The notes: a model not told the origin generated them from the sequence alone. A stretch of DNA of 64,000 nucleotides from Vicinamibacterales bacterium (GCA_036496585.1 DASXLB010000042.1:186001-250000), one strand, 5' to 3'. Positions 13,215 through 22,354 are shown, numbered from the stretch's first letter. A program made the numbers and translations.

Positions 13215-14224
13215 AGCGTGTCCCTCTTGGGAGCGGTCAGGCCGAAATACTCGTAGGCGCGCGCGGTCGCGACCCGCCCGCGCGGCGTACGATCCAGGAA
13301 CCCCGCCTGGATCAGGAACGGCTCATGGATGTCCTCGAGCGCGTCGCGTTCTTCGCTGAGCGCGGCGGCGAGCGAGGCGACGCCGACGGGTCCGCCGCCG
13401 AACTTGTCGATGATCACGCGCAGCAGCCGGCGGTCGACCTCGTCGAACCCATGCTCGTCGACTTCGAGCATCCGGAGCCCCTTGTCCGCGACGTCCTCGG
13501 TGATGCGGCCGTCGGCGCGCACCTGCGCGTAGTCGCGCACCCGCCGCAGCAGGCGGTTGGCGACGCGCGGCGTGCCGCGCGACCGCCGCGCGATCTGGCG
13601 GGCCGCCGGCTGGTCGATGGTCACGCCGAGGATGCGCGCCGAGCGGAGCACGATTTCCTCGATGTCGTCGGCGGTGTAGAAATCGAGCCGCTGCACGATG
13701 CCGAACCGCGCCCGCAGCGGCGAGGTCAGCAGCCCGGTTCGCGTGGTGGCGCCGACCAGCGTGAAGCGCTCGATCGGCATCTTGATCGACCGCGCGCTCG
13801 GACCCTGGCCGATCATGATGTCGAGCGTGTAGTCCTCCATCCCGGGATAGAGAATTTCCTCGATGGCAGGGCTCATCCGGTGGATTTCGTCGATGAACAG
13901 CACCTCGCGGAGCTTGAGATCGGAGAGCATGCCGGCGAGATCGCCCGGCTTCTCGATGATCGGCCCCGCGGTCGCGCGAATCGCGACGCCGAGCTCGTGG
14001 GCGATCACCGTCGCCAGGGTCGTCTTGCCCAGCCCGGGCGGCCCGTAGAGCAGGACGTGATCGAGCGCCTCGCCGCGCTGTTTCGCGGCGGTGATCGCCA
14101 CGTGCAGCTGTTCGCGGACGCGATCCTGCCCGATGTACTCGTCGAGCGTGCGCGGCCGCAGGCTGGCGTCGTACTGGACGTCGTCGTCGACGGCCGACGC
14201 GCTGATCACCCGGTCCTCGCTCAC
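13208..14224 (-). CDS. ruvB: Holliday junction branch migration ATPase RuvB
   Basis: RuvB is the hexameric AAA+ motor that drives branch migration of Holliday junctions together with RuvA. At 338 residues it has the normal family length. Walker [10 protein letters not shown] spans residues 61-69, Walker [10 protein letters not shown] includes D112 and E113, and the C-terminal winged-helix region contains [11 protein letters not shown] and GPVGVASLA. Its start overlaps the end of ruvA by four bases and its stop overlaps the fabH start, so ruvA-ruvB-fabH appear translationally coupled. Confidence 0.98.
   Translation of the reverse strand: MSEDRVISASAVDDDVQYDASLRPRTLDEYIGQDRVREQLHVAITAAKQRGEALDHVLLYGPPGLGKTTLATVIAHELGVAIRATAGPIIEKPGDLAGMLSDLKLREVLFIDEIHRMSPAIEEILYPGMEDYTLDIMIGQGPSARSIKMPIERFTLVGATTRTGLLTSPLRARFGIVQRLDFYTADDIEEIVLRSARILGVTIDQPAARQIARRSRGTPRVANRLLRRVRDYAQVRADGRITEDVADKGLRMLEVDEHGFDEVDRRLLRVIIDKFGGGPVGVASLAAALSEERDALEDIHEPFLIQAGFLDRTPRGRVATARAYEYFGLTAPKRDTLW
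13222..13226 (-). promoter_or_regulatory. ribosome-binding site deciding the fabH TTG start
   Basis: On the minus strand AAGAGGGA ends seven bases before the TTG at 13214. It lies inside the last codons of ruvB and supports the TTG start over the internal TTG at 13169. Confidence 0.55.
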
Positions 14225-14808
14225 CTGATCATCCCGCGCAGGATGTCGCGCAGCAGCCCCTCGAAGGGAGAGTCGGGCGTTTTCTTGAGGGCGGCATCCA
14301 CGGCTTTCTCCGCTACCGCACCTTTGTATCCGAGATTCATCAGCGCCGACAAGAGATCGCCGCGGCGATCGTCGGACACGGCGACGGCGTCGGACGCAGC
14401 GTCGGATTTCGGCAGGCGGTCCTTCAGCTCGAGGCCGATCCGTTCGGCAGTCTTGCGGCCGACGCCGGGAATGCGCGTCAGGCGTGCCACGTCCTGGCTG
14501 CGGATTGCCCGCACCAGCTCGGCGGAGTCGATCCCGGAGAGCACGGCGAGCGCCAGCTTCGGCCCGATGCCGTTGATCGCGATCAGGCGCTGGAAGAGGT
14601 CCAGCTCCAGGGCCGTGGCAAAACCGAACAGCGCGAGCGCGTCCTCGCGCACGTGGGTGTGGACCCGTAGCGTGACCGGAGCGCCGGGATCGGGGAGGCC
14701 GTAGAACGTCGACAGCGGGACGAGCACGTCATAGCCGACGCCGCCGACGTCGACGACGAGACGGTCCGGGGATTTCTCGAGGAGCGTGCCGTGCAGGCGT
14801 GCGATCAT
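14221..14808 (-). CDS. ruvA: Holliday junction DNA-binding protein RuvA
   Basis: RuvA binds four-way junctions as a tetramer and loads RuvB. The 195-residue protein begins [12 protein letters not shown] with the N-terminal OB-fold (1-62). It has the paired helix-hairpin-helix region around residues 70-125 ([15 protein letters not shown] and [16 protein letters not shown]) and the C-terminal RuvB-interacting domain from about 150 ([13 protein letters not shown]). The ATG at 14808 was chosen because the protein then aligns end to end with the family; the open frame continues upstream without homology. It follows ruvC by 55 bases. Confidence 0.97.
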   Translation of the reverse strand: MIARLHGTLLEKSPDRLVVDVGGVGYDVLVPLSTFYGLPDPGAPVTLRVHTHVREDALALFGFATALELDLFQRLIAINGIGPKLALAVLSGIDSAELVRAIRSQDVARLTRIPGVGRKTAERIGLELKDRLPKSDAASDAVAVSDDRRGDLLSALMNLGYKGAVAEKAVDAALKKTPDSPFEGLLRDILRGMIR

Positions 14809-14863
14809 CGGCGGCGGCGCACCTGCCGGCGGCTGCCGACCCTGAGGTGCGGCGTGGAGCCGG

Positions 14864-15424
14864 TCATGGACGATATGCCCGCCAGCTGGTGAGCCGCGGC
14901 GAGGCCGTGGGCCGCGGCGACCCGGCCACCGCGCGCGCGCGCGCTGCCCGCACGCCCATCGCGCTGTGAATATGGCAGATCGCCACCGCCAGCGCGTCGG
15001 CCGCGTCGTGCGGCGACGGGGCGGCGTCGAGGCCGAGCAGCAGCTTGACCATCTGCCCGACCTGCGGCTTCTCGGCGCGCCCGAACCCGACAACGGCGCG
15101 CTTGATCTCGGCGGGAGAGTACTCCGCGATCGGCACGCCGGCGGCGGCGGCGGCCACCAGCGCCACGCCGCGCGCATGCCCGAGGCGCAGCGCGCTGCGG
15201 ACGTTCCGGGCGTAGAAGATGTCTTCGACAGCCACGCAGTCGGGCTGCTGCTCGGCGAGGAGCCGCAGCAGACCCTGCTGGATGTGCTGCAGGCGGACCG
15301 CAAACGACGCCGACGCCGGCGCCGTGATCGCGCCACAGGCGAGAAGACGATGACGGCGGCCGTCGGTTTCGACGCAGCCGTAGCCGGTGCGCTCGGAGCC
15401 GGGATCGATCCCGAAGATTCTCAT
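14864..15424 (-). CDS. ruvC: Holliday junction resolvase RuvC
   Basis: RuvC cleaves Holliday junctions after RuvAB branch migration. The ATG at 15424 gives the canonical MRIFGIDPGSERTGYG start and a 186-residue protein; an ATG at 15445 would add seven residues. The RNase H-like acidic active site is complete: D7, E67 in AVEDIFYARN, and D140/D143 in HDAADALAVA. The C-terminal tail after about residue 155 is rich in Arg/Ala/Pro and not conserved. It is the first gene of the ruvC-ruvA-ruvB-fabH run, 43 bases after the YebC-family gene on the same strand. Confidence 0.96.
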   Translation of the reverse strand: MRIFGIDPGSERTGYGCVETDGRRHRLLACGAITAPASASFAVRLQHIQQGLLRLLAEQQPDCVAVEDIFYARNVRSALRLGHARGVALVAAAAAGVPIAEYSPAEIKRAVVGFGRAEKPQVGQMVKLLLGLDAAPSPHDAADALAVAICHIHSAMGVRAARARAVAGSPRPTASPRLTSWRAYRP

Positions 15425-15467
15425 GCCCTTCCGGGGGGATCGCATGCGGCGCGTGCCCGCGTCCGCC

Positions 15468-16217
15468 TCACGCGAGGGAGGCCTCGATCTCCTTTTCCTC
15501 GATGTCGGCGTTCGACCACACCTTCTTGGTGTCTTCGTGCTCCTCGAGTATTTCCATCAGCTTGATCATCTGCTGGGCGGGTTTGCCTTCCAGCTTGACG
15601 TAGTTCTTCGGCAGCAGCGCGATCTCGGCGGCGGCTGGCTCGACGCCCATCCCCTTGATCGCCTCGAGCACGGGATGGAAGGTCTCGGGCGACGACACGA
15701 CTTCCCAGTGGTCCTCGTCGTCGCGCACGTCGTCGGCGCCGGCGTCGATCGCGACCGCCAGGAGCCGCTCCTCGTCGACCTTGCTCTTTTCGATGACGAG
15801 ATAGCCCTTCTTCTCGAACATCCAGGCGACGCTGTTCGACTCGCCGAGGTTGCCGCCGTTCTTCGACAGCGTATGGCGCATCTCGCCGACCGTACGGTTC
15901 TTGTTGTCGGTCAGCACCTCGATCAAGAGCGCCGCGCCGCCGGGCCCGTAGGCTTCGTAGGTGATCTCGTCGTACGAGACGCCCGGCAGCTCGCCGGTGC
16001 CGCGCTGGATGGCGCGCTTGATGTTGTCGGCCGGCATGTTGACCGACTTGGCTTCCGCGATGATCGTGCGCAGCCGTGGATTGGTGTCGGCGTCGCCGCC
16101 GCCGTTGCGCGCCGCGACGGTCAGTTCCTTGATGATGCGGGTGAAGACCTTGCCGCGCTTGGCGTCAGCCGCGCCCTTCTTGTGCTTGATCGTGTGCCAC
16201 TTGGAATGGCCAGACAT
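15468..16217 (-). CDS. YebC/PmpR-family regulator
   Basis: A 249-residue member of the YebC/PmpR (TACO1) family, starting with the near-invariant MSGHSKWHTIKHKKGAAD. Family members are described as DNA-binding regulators and, more recently, as factors relieving ribosome stalling on proline-rich stretches. The motifs NPRLRTIIAEAKSVNMP and YGPGGAALLIEVLTDN are intact. The ATG at 16217 was chosen over one eight codons upstream because the family begins exactly here. Its position directly upstream of ruvC is the classic yebC-ruvC arrangement of many bacteria. Confidence 0.95.
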   Translation of the reverse strand: MSGHSKWHTIKHKKGAADAKRGKVFTRIIKELTVAARNGGGDADTNPRLRTIIAEAKSVNMPADNIKRAIQRGTGELPGVSYDEITYEAYGPGGAALLIEVLTDNKNRTVGEMRHTLSKNGGNLGESNSVAWMFEKKGYLVIEKSKVDEERLLAVAIDAGADDVRDDEDHWEVVSSPETFHPVLEAIKGMGVEPAAAEIALLPKNYVKLEGKPAQQMIKLMEILEEHEDTKKVWSNADIEEKEIEASLA

Positions 16218-16311
16218 GCAGGAAAACCCCCAAAAACCCACTAAAACGGGCTCGTGATCCTACCACGCCGCCGCGGAGCGCTCCAAGCAGCCTGGCGGTC
16301 GACGCGGCGCG

Positions 16312-17136
16312 TCAGCGCCGTCGCGCCAAGATGATCCAGACGTCGGCGCGCAGATCGAGCGGCGCGCCCTGATAGTCGCCGAGCACGGCATCGATCGCGA
16401 ACCCTTGACGCTCGAGACGCTCGCGCATGCCCGGAATTGAGACGGTGCGAAACGTCAGCGAGAAGTCCCGCACCTCCCGGCGACCGGCGCGGACGGTCGT
16501 GTAGCGCTGATCGAAGATCGTGAGACCGCGCCGCGCGTCCTGGCGCACCGACTCGATCAGCGTGACCGTCGTCGCGGGCGCCATCCGGCCCGACAGGGTC
16601 TTCCGCCGGTCGTACTCGGACCACTCGACGAGATCGGGCACGAGATCGATCACGAAGCGTCCGCCCGGGCGCAGTACGCGGTGCACGGAGGCCAGAGCGG
16701 CGCGGAGATCGCGTTCCTGCGTGAGCGACTGCAGCACCCCGTACGGCGCCATGATCAGGTTGAACGAGCCGCGCCTGAACGGGAGGGCCCGCATGTCGCC
16801 GAGCAGCAGGGCAAGACGGCGCTGCAGACCGAAGCGGGACACCCGGCGTCGCGCCCGCGCCAGCATCGCCGGCGAGCGGTCGACCCCGGTGAGCGCGATG
16901 CCGTCGCGGGCGAGAGGGACGGCCACGCGGCCGGTACCCGTGCCGAGCTCGAGGATGCGCCCCTCGGCCGCCGCCGCCAGCCCCCGCCAGAAACCGACGT
17001 CGCGCCGCTTGATCGTCCGCGCGTTCTCCCAGTCGTAGAACGCCGCATAGGCGTCCCAGCCGTCGTCTCCGAGCCGCGTCGCCCCCGCCTCGCCGCGTGC
17101 GGCTGCAGGGCGGCCGGGGCGTCGGGGTGGCGGCAT
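16312..17136 (-). CDS. class I SAM-dependent methyltransferase
   Basis: A 274-residue Rossmann-fold methyltransferase. The SAM-binding motif ILELGTGTGRVAVPLA lies near residue 60, GVDRSPAMLARAR follows, and LRPGGRFVIDLVPD is the post-core strand. The substrate is unknown; the family includes small-molecule and quinone methylases. The N-terminal 30 residues are basic and low-complexity. Starts at 17136 (ATG), 17154 (ATG) and 17169 (TTG) are all in frame. I prefer 17136 because a TACACT hexamer at 17145-17150 ends eight bases before it, as expected for a leaderless transcript. It is the last gene before the exopolysaccharide locus and diverges from it. Confidence 0.85.
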   Translation of the reverse strand: MPPPRRPGRPAAARGEAGATRLGDDGWDAYAAFYDWENARTIKRRDVGFWRGLAAAAEGRILELGTGTGRVAVPLARDGIALTGVDRSPAMLARARRRVSRFGLQRRLALLLGDMRALPFRRGSFNLIMAPYGVLQSLTQERDLRAALASVHRVLRPGGRFVIDLVPDLVEWSEYDRRKTLSGRMAPATTVTLIESVRQDARRGLTIFDQRYTTVRAGRREVRDFSLTFRTVSIPGMRERLERQGFAIDAVLGDYQGAPLDLRADVWIILARRR

Positions 17137-17206
17137 GGCGACGGAGTGTACCATCGCGATTTTCGCCAATCCTGTAATCGCCGATACAGATCCAGTCGTC
17201 CCGTCA

Positions 17207-17236
17207 CTGACGAGGTTACCAGTAATGGGGTATACT
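17207..17236 (+). promoter_or_regulatory. putative sigma-70 promoter of the plus-strand exopolysaccharide unit
   Basis: CTGACG at 17207-17212, an 18-base spacer and TATACT at 17231-17236 make a plausible sigma-70 promoter. Transcription would begin near 17243 and leave a leader of about 205 bases. The -35 match is only moderate. Confidence 0.4.
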
Positions 17237-17242
17237 GTCCTA

Positions 17243-17447
17243 CAAAGTCTTTTAGTGAACTTCGTTTTCGACGTTCGTCAGCTGGCACCGAGATCTCAAT
17301 GGAGCGGGATACGGTCGGGCGAACCCGGGGGGCGTAGAAGAGGGCTTCCTGGCCGGAAGTCATTGAAACGCAGCAGGTTTCGCTTGTGACCTCGACCAGC
17401 AAGGAGTATGATTCTAGAGGGGCTTTGCCCCATTCAGGACATCATTT
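17243..17447 (+). promoter_or_regulatory. long structured 5' leader ahead of the exopolysaccharide genes
   Basis: This part of the 311-base gap (17137-17447) has no gene but several local stem-loops: CGGG/CCCG with a CGAA loop at 17316-17327, CTTCC/GGAAG at 17345-17359, GAAAC/GTTTC at 17365-17381 and GGGGC/GCCCC with a TTT loop at 17419-17431. The last stem lies just ahead of the AGGA ribosome-binding site (17436-17439) of the next gene and could control access to it. I do not recognise a known riboswitch class; in particular the c-di-GMP GEMM core is not seen. Confidence 0.4.
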
Positions 17448-18011
17448 ATGAAGGTGGCGATGTGGCGCTCGCTGGCCCTGCTCACGTCCGTTCTCTGCTT
17501 TGGGAGCACCGCGGCGTTCACTGACACGCCCGACCGTCCCGACGCGAAGAAGACGGCCGTGGCACACGCACCCGGGGCACCGCGGCCGGTCGGCTCGCCA
17601 ACGGGGAGCGTCGCGGCGATTGGCGGCCGCGCTGCCGTAGTCGTCGGCAACGCCTGGACGGCCGACAACGCGCCGATCAAGCAGGCCAGTCTGCGCCTGC
17701 GCGACGTCGTCAGCGGCAAGGTCGAGGCGGTGACGATCGCCAACGACGACGGCCGTTTCGTGTTCGAGGACGTGCCAGGCGGCAGTTATGCCGTCGAGCT
17801 GCTGAACGCGACCGGCCGTATCGAGGTGGTCGGCAACGTGTTCACGATCGCCCCCGGGGAAACCGTCGCGACGTTCGTCCGCACCGGCACGAAGGTCCCC
17901 TGGGTGCAGGGCTTCTTCAACAGCACGATGTCGGTGGTCACGGCGACGGCGGCGAGCGCGGGCGTTGCCGCACTCGCACCAGTGGCGCGTCCGGCCTCGG
18001 CCAAGCAGTAG
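17448..18011 (+). CDS. secreted protein with carboxypeptidase-regulatory-like domain
   Basis: A 187-residue protein with a signal peptide (residues 1-23, hydrophobic LALLTSVLCFGSTAA). It has a single beta-sandwich domain of the carboxypeptidase-regulatory-like type at about residues 58-145 (NAPIKQASLRLRDVVSG, then DDGRFVFEDVPGGSYAVEL). Such domains usually mediate binding rather than catalysis; this one is likely periplasmic or surface-exposed. The C-terminal 40 residues are Ala/Val rich and might be membrane-associated. An AGGA site eight bases before the ATG supports the start. It leads the unit with wzc (3-base gap), suggesting a role in polysaccharide assembly or attachment, which is inference. 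Confidence 0.8.
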   Translation: MKVAMWRSLALLTSVLCFGSTAAFTDTPDRPDAKKTAVAHAPGAPRPVGSPTGSVAAIGGRAAVVVGNAWTADNAPIKQASLRLRDVVSGKVEAVTIANDDGRFVFEDVPGGSYAVELLNATGRIEVVGNVFTIAPGETVATFVRTGTKVPWVQGFFNSTMSVVTATAASAGVAALAPVARPASAKQ

Positions 18012-18014
18012 CGC

Positions 18015-20291
18015 ATGTTCGATACCCCGGAGATGCCCACGCCGCGGGGGGATCTGACCGCCACGCAGCTGCAGACGGCCTCCGGAAGCAGCACGTCGTC
18101 GATTCATGTGCTCGATCGCCTCAACGCGGTCTTCAAGCACCGCCGTCTCGCCTCCACCGCCTTCCTGATCGTCGTCGCGCTGATGATGATCCAGACGTAT
18201 TCGACGACACCGATCTATCAGACAGAGTCGCGCATCCAGATCGACGACGAGAAGACGACGAACCTGTCCAACCTGAACAACCTCGATCTCTACTGGCAGG
18301 ACGCCGCGGAGTACAAGAAGACGCAGTTCCAGATCCTCCACAGCCGCGCGCTGTCCGAGCGCGTCGTGAAGAAGATGGGGCTGATGGGGGAGAACGCGGC
18401 CGCCGCGCTGCCGCCGAAGCCTCACGATCCGATCTCGCTGATGCGCGACGCGCGGGTCGGCTTCAGCACCTGGCTGCGCGGGCTCTTCTCGGGTCGTGGC
18501 GCCGCGCCCGCCGACCCGAAACCCGCGTCGAATGCGGATGACGCCCGCCTCGACGACGTGGTGAACGTGTTTCTCGGCGGCATCCAGATCAAGCCCGATC
18601 CCGACACCCGCCTGGTCTACATCCAGTACACGCACTACGATCCACAGTTCGCCGCGCACGCCGCCAACACGATCGCCTCGGAATACATGGAGATGAATCT
18701 CGAGCACCGGCTCGAGAACATCGACAAGATGATCAAGTGGGTCAACGGCGAGGTCGACAAGCAGGGCGCGCTCCTCGAGCAGGGCGACCTGGCGCTGGCG
18801 AACTACCGCGGCTCGCACGACGCGCTCTCGCTGTCGCGACAGGACCTGATGGGCCAGCGGCTGTCGACGATTCAGGCGCAGCTCTCGCAGGCGCAGGCGA
18901 CGCGGCAGCAGAAGCAGACCCTCTACGACCAGGTCAAGAGCGCCGATCCGGGCGACGACAACGCCGACGCCTTTCCGAGCGTTGGTGCGAACGGGGCGGT
19001 CGTCGACGCGAAGGCTGCATACCGCATCTCCCAGGGGAGACTGCAGGATCTGCAGCGCCAGGGATTCGGCGAGGGCTACGCACCGCTGGCGGCGGCGAAG
19101 ACCGAGGTGGCCAACGCGCACGACAAGCTCGTCGCGGCTCGCCGTACGGTCATCGAGGCGATCAAGCAGGAATACCAGGGGGCGGCGATCGGCGAGCGCC
19201 AGGCGCAGGCGGCGCTCGAGCAGGCGAAGGGTGAGCAGGCCGGCCTGGATTTGAAGGCGGTCGACTACAACAAGCTCCAGCGCGAGGACGACGGGATCAG
19301 GAGCGTCTACAACTCGCTGCTGCAGCAGCAGAAGGAACTCTCGGTCGTCTCCAACAGCCGCCAGAACAACGTCTCGCTGATCGAACACGCGCAGGTGCCC
19401 ACTGTGCCGATCGCGCCGCTGCCCCGTCGAGCCTGGATCTCGGCGATCCTGATGGGTGTGGTGATCGCCTTCGGCCTGGCCTTCGGCATCGAGTATCTCG
19501 ACGATACCGTGAAAACGCCGGATGACATCACCCGCCGTCTGCGCATTCCGCTGCTCGGGCTGGTCCCGGCGATCCGCGGCGAGCGCGTGCCGCTCCTCAC
19601 CGAGCCGGTGCCGCACGACTTCGGCGAGGCGTTCCGCTCTCTGCGCACCTCGCTCGTGTTCACCAGCGCCGCCGAGCACACGCGCATCATCGCGATCACC
19701 AGCTCGCAGCCGCTCGAAGGCAAGACGACGACCACCGCGAACCTGGCGCTCGCGCTGGCGCTCGGCGGCGCCCGCGTCCTCGTGCTCGACGCCGACATGC
19801 GGCGGCCCGGCCTGCACAAGAGTCTCGGCGTGCCGAACGAAATCGGGCTGTCGCACCTGCTCCAGGGCCAGGCGCGCGTGCGCGATGCCGTGCAGCGCAC
19901 CGCCGAACCGAACCTGCTGATGATCTCGGCCGGCCGCACGCCGACCAATCCGTCGGAGCTGCTCGGCTCGGAGCGGATGAACAACTTCCTGATCAACCTC
20001 GAGCGCGGGCCGTTCGACTGGGTGATCATCGACACGCCGCCGGTGCTGGCCGTCACCGACGCGGTGATCCTGACGCCGAAACTCTCGGGGGTCGTGTTCG
20101 TCATCGGCTCGGAGATGACGCGTCTCGTGCACGCCGAGCGCGCGCTCGATACGATTCGCGCCAGCCGGCCGCGCACGTTGAGCGCGGTGCTCAACCGGGT
20201 TGACTTCGATCGCAACAAGTACTACTACTCGCGCTACTACGGGTACCAGTACAAGAGCTACTACGGACAATCGACGCAAGGCGCCGCCTGA
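18015..20291 (+). CDS. wzc: polysaccharide co-polymerase / bacterial tyrosine autokinase
   Basis: A 758-residue inner-membrane protein of the Wzc/GumC-BY-kinase type that controls chain length and export of exopolysaccharide. An N-terminal Wzz segment has a transmembrane helix near residues 43-62. A long periplasmic coiled-coil region runs to about 460, a second helix lies near 473-492 (ISAILMGVVIAFGLAFG) and the cytoplasmic kinase follows. The P-loop SSQPLEGKTTT spans 563-573 (K570); VLDADMRRPG is the Walker A' motif and WVIIDTPPVL the Walker B motif. The C-terminal tail holds nine tyrosines between residues 736 and 750, the expected autophosphorylation cluster. Its partner Wza-like exporter lies about 21 kb away on the opposite strand, so the apparatus is split between two convergent units. 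Confidence 0.95.
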   Translation: MFDTPEMPTPRGDLTATQLQTASGSSTSSIHVLDRLNAVFKHRRLASTAFLIVVALMMIQTYSTTPIYQTESRIQIDDEKTTNLSNLNNLDLYWQDAAEYKKTQFQILHSRALSERVVKKMGLMGENAAAALPPKPHDPISLMRDARVGFSTWLRGLFSGRGAAPADPKPASNADDARLDDVVNVFLGGIQIKPDPDTRLVYIQYTHYDPQFAAHAANTIASEYMEMNLEHRLENIDKMIKWVNGEVDKQGALLEQGDLALANYRGSHDALSLSRQDLMGQRLSTIQAQLSQAQATRQQKQTLYDQVKSADPGDDNADAFPSVGANGAVVDAKAAYRISQGRLQDLQRQGFGEGYAPLAAAKTEVANAHDKLVAARRTVIEAIKQEYQGAAIGERQAQAALEQAKGEQAGLDLKAVDYNKLQREDDGIRSVYNSLLQQQKELSVVSNSRQNNVSLIEHAQVPTVPIAPLPRRAWISAILMGVVIAFGLAFGIEYLDDTVKTPDDITRRLRIPLLGLVPAIRGERVPLLTEPVPHDFGEAFRSLRTSLVFTSAAEHTRIIAITSSQPLEGKTTTTANLALALALGGARVLVLDADMRRPGLHKSLGVPNEIGLSHLLQGQARVRDAVQRTAEPNLLMISAGRTPTNPSELLGSERMNNFLINLERGPFDWVIIDTPPVLAVTDAVILTPKLSGVVFVIGSEMTRLVHAERALDTIRASRPRTLSAVLNRVDFDRNKYYYSRYYGYQYKSYYGQSTQGAA

Positions 20292-21642
20292 TCGCGCCGT
20301 AGCGGGCGCCATCACGCTGCTGGCGATCATCGGCTGGACGACGTTCGCGTTCGGAGGCGTCTACCTTTCGACACTCGCCGTGCCCGCCGTCCTCTGCCTC
20401 CTGCTCGCCGCCTGGTACCGTCCCTGGGTCTACGGCGGCGCACCAGTGCGGCCGCTCGACATCGCGCTCGGCGTCTACGCCCTCTTGACGGCGGCACAGC
20501 TGCTGCCGCTCCCACCGGCCGTGACCGGCGTGGCCGCACCGGCGCTCCGTCCGACGATGACGCAGCTCGACCTCGTCGTGCCCGCCTGGCTGCCGCTGAG
20601 CGTCGACGCGCGCTCCACCGCGGTGACGTTCCTCGTCAATGCCGCGCTGACGATCGTGTTCCTGGCGGCCCGGCGGATCTTCAGGGGCGGCGGCGTCCGG
20701 CTGGTGGCGCGGGGCGTGGCGCTGATGGGCCTGCTGCTGTCGCTCATCGCGCTGGCGCAGGACCAGACGGGACACGGGTTGATGTACTGGACGTGGAAGC
20801 CGCTGACCGAAGGCGCGTTTCCGTTCGGGCCCTTCGTCAATCGCAATCACTTCGCCACGTGGGTCGTGATGGCGACACCGTTCACGCTCGGGTACCTGGC
20901 CGCGCACAGCGGCGCGCACGGCTCGCGCCCCGCGGCGCCGCTGCCGCTGCGGCGGCGGATCGTCCTCTTCTTCGACGGACGAGCCATCCTGCTGACCGCG
21001 TCCGCGTGCGTGATGGTGGTGGCGCTGGTGGCCACGCTGTCGCGATCGGGCTGGTTCGGGATGAGCGTCTCAGCCGCGCTCGGTGTCGTCTTCCGCCGGC
21101 GCGGCGGACGCGGCGTCGGCTCCGGGCGCGCCTGGTGGTGGATCGCGGCGGCGGCCGCCGGCGCCATCCTGCTGCTGGCAGCGTCGATGCGCGCCGACAC
21201 GATCATCGAACGGCTGGCGCGAACGCATGTCTCGGTGGCCGATCGCCTGACCATCTGGACCGACACCGTCCCGATGGTCCGCGATTTCTGGTTGACGGGG
21301 ACCGGCGCGGGAACGTATGAAACGGCTATGCTCGTGTACCAGCGCGCGTCTCCGGGCGTGCGCTTCAACGAGGCGCACAACCACTATCTGCAGATCGCCG
21401 CTGAGGGGGGCGTCATGCTGGGCGTACCGCTGGCCGTGGCGTTCGTGCTCTACCTCCGGCAGGCGCGGCGGCGGATGGCCGCCGAGCATTCAGGCATGTT
21501 CTGGATTCGCGCCGGCGCACTCTGCGGACTGGGCGGAGCGGCGGCGCAGAGCGTGTGGGACACCGGTCTGTCGATTCCCGCCAACGCGGCACTCGCCTGC
21601 GTGCTCGCGGCAATCGTGATCCACGAGCCACGGCGGCACTGA
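20200..21642 (+). CDS. O-antigen ligase / Wzy-type polymerase-like membrane protein
   Basis: A polytopic membrane protein of about 450-480 residues with the O-antigen ligase family signatures NRNHFATWVVMATPFTLGY and, in the large periplasmic loop, GTGAGTYETAM followed by FNEAHNHYLQIAAEGG. Members either polymerise repeat units or ligate finished glycans at the periplasmic face. The start is problematic. No ATG, GTG or TTG exists in frame between the wzc stop (20289-20291) and the first membrane helix, so translation must begin inside wzc. The only candidate is a TTG at 20200 without a ribosome-binding site, giving a 92-base overlap over the tyrosine-rich tail. A GTG at 20380 would remove the first helix. 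It is the first of two polymerase-like proteins in the locus. Confidence 0.85.
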   Translation: MTSIATSTTTRATTGTSTRATTDNRRKAPPDRAVAGAITLLAIIGWTTFAFGGVYLSTLAVPAVLCLLLAAWYRPWVYGGAPVRPLDIALGVYALLTAAQLLPLPPAVTGVAAPALRPTMTQLDLVVPAWLPLSVDARSTAVTFLVNAALTIVFLAARRIFRGGGVRLVARGVALMGLLLSLIALAQDQTGHGLMYWTWKPLTEGAFPFGPFVNRNHFATWVVMATPFTLGYLAAHSGAHGSRPAAPLPLRRRIVLFFDGRAILLTASACVMVVALVATLSRSGWFGMSVSAALGVVFRRRGGRGVGSGRAWWWIAAAAAGAILLLAASMRADTIIERLARTHVSVADRLTIWTDTVPMVRDFWLTGTGAGTYETAMLVYQRASPGVRFNEAHNHYLQIAAEGGVMLGVPLAVAFVLYLRQARRRMAAEHSGMFWIRAGALCGLGGAAAQSVWDTGLSIPANAALACVLAAIVIHEPRRH

Positions 21643-21643
21643 C

Positions 21644-22354
21644 GTGGGCCTGCGGATCGGCATCGACGTCGACGGGGTGCTCGCTGATTTTCGCACGGCC
21701 TTCCACGAAGCCGCGGTCCGCTGGCTGCGCCACGACATCGACGACACGCAGGATCTGGAAATCGTCTCGCCGCTGTCGGCGGGCGACGTGCGGCGCGTGT
21801 GGGATCGCATCGCAACGGCGCCGAACTGGTGGATGGAAGTCCTGGCCTACGAGCCGGATCAGATCGCGCGACTCTACAGTCTGACGCGGGCCGCGGGGTG
21901 GGAGGTCTTCTTCCTGACCAAGCGCCCGCCGAGCGCGGGCGATTCGGTCCAGTTCCAGACCCAGTGGTGGATCGAGCGGTTCGGGTTCTACCTGCCGGCG
22001 GTGCTCACCGTGCCGGGGTCACGCGGCGACATCGCCAACGGCCTGCGCCTGGATCTCGTCCTCGACGACCAGTTGCTCAACTGTGTCGAGGTGATCAGCA
22101 CCACCACGACCAAGGCGGTGCTGGTGCTCCGCTCGAACGATCCGGCCTCGCGGCAGCAGGCTGCCGATCGCGGCATCGGCGTCGTTTCGACGCTGTCGGA
22201 AGCGATCACGGTGATCGAGCGCCTGCACGACGTGCTGCCGCAGCAGCGCGGACGCCTGATGCGGCTGGTCGAGTGGTTCAGCCCGGTAGCGGAGATGAAG
22301 TCCCTACCTGCCAATCCACGCGCGATTCGTCCGATCCCGCCTTACGATCCTTGA
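21644..22354 (+). CDS. HAD-family hydrolase, 5'-nucleotidase-like
   Basis: A 236-residue protein with the haloacid-dehalogenase motif I GIDVDGVLADF (D8, D10), a motif II region FFLTKRPPS and the acidic motif IV LVLDDQL. The overall pattern resembles the 5'(3')-deoxyribonucleotidase/NagD-like branch that dephosphorylates nucleotides or small phosphorylated metabolites. The C-terminal 60 residues are an extra segment not needed for the fold. The GTG at 21644 begins one base after the preceding stop, so it is probably co-transcribed with the polymerase-like gene. Its place in an exopolysaccharide unit might mean removal of a sugar or nucleotide phosphate, but this is inference. It ends the plus-strand unit and converges on the 22-kb minus-strand operon. 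Confidence 0.75.
   Translation: MGLRIGIDVDGVLADFRTAFHEAAVRWLRHDIDDTQDLEIVSPLSAGDVRRVWDRIATAPNWWMEVLAYEPDQIARLYSLTRAAGWEVFFLTKRPPSAGDSVQFQTQWWIERFGFYLPAVLTVPGSRGDIANGLRLDLVLDDQLLNCVEVISTTTTKAVLVLRSNDPASRQQAADRGIGVVSTLSEAITVIERLHDVLPQQRGRLMRLVEWFSPVAEMKSLPANPRAIRPIPPYDP

Noticed and set aside
17408..17447. Short upstream open reading frame starting ATGATTCTAG after AAGGAG
   Set aside because: The ribosome-binding site is only one base from the ATG and the peptide has no recognisable character, so a leader peptide is not supported.
17243..17447. c-di-GMP (GEMM) riboswitch ahead of the exopolysaccharide genes
   Set aside because: The conserved GEMM core sequences were not found; only simple stem-loops are visible.
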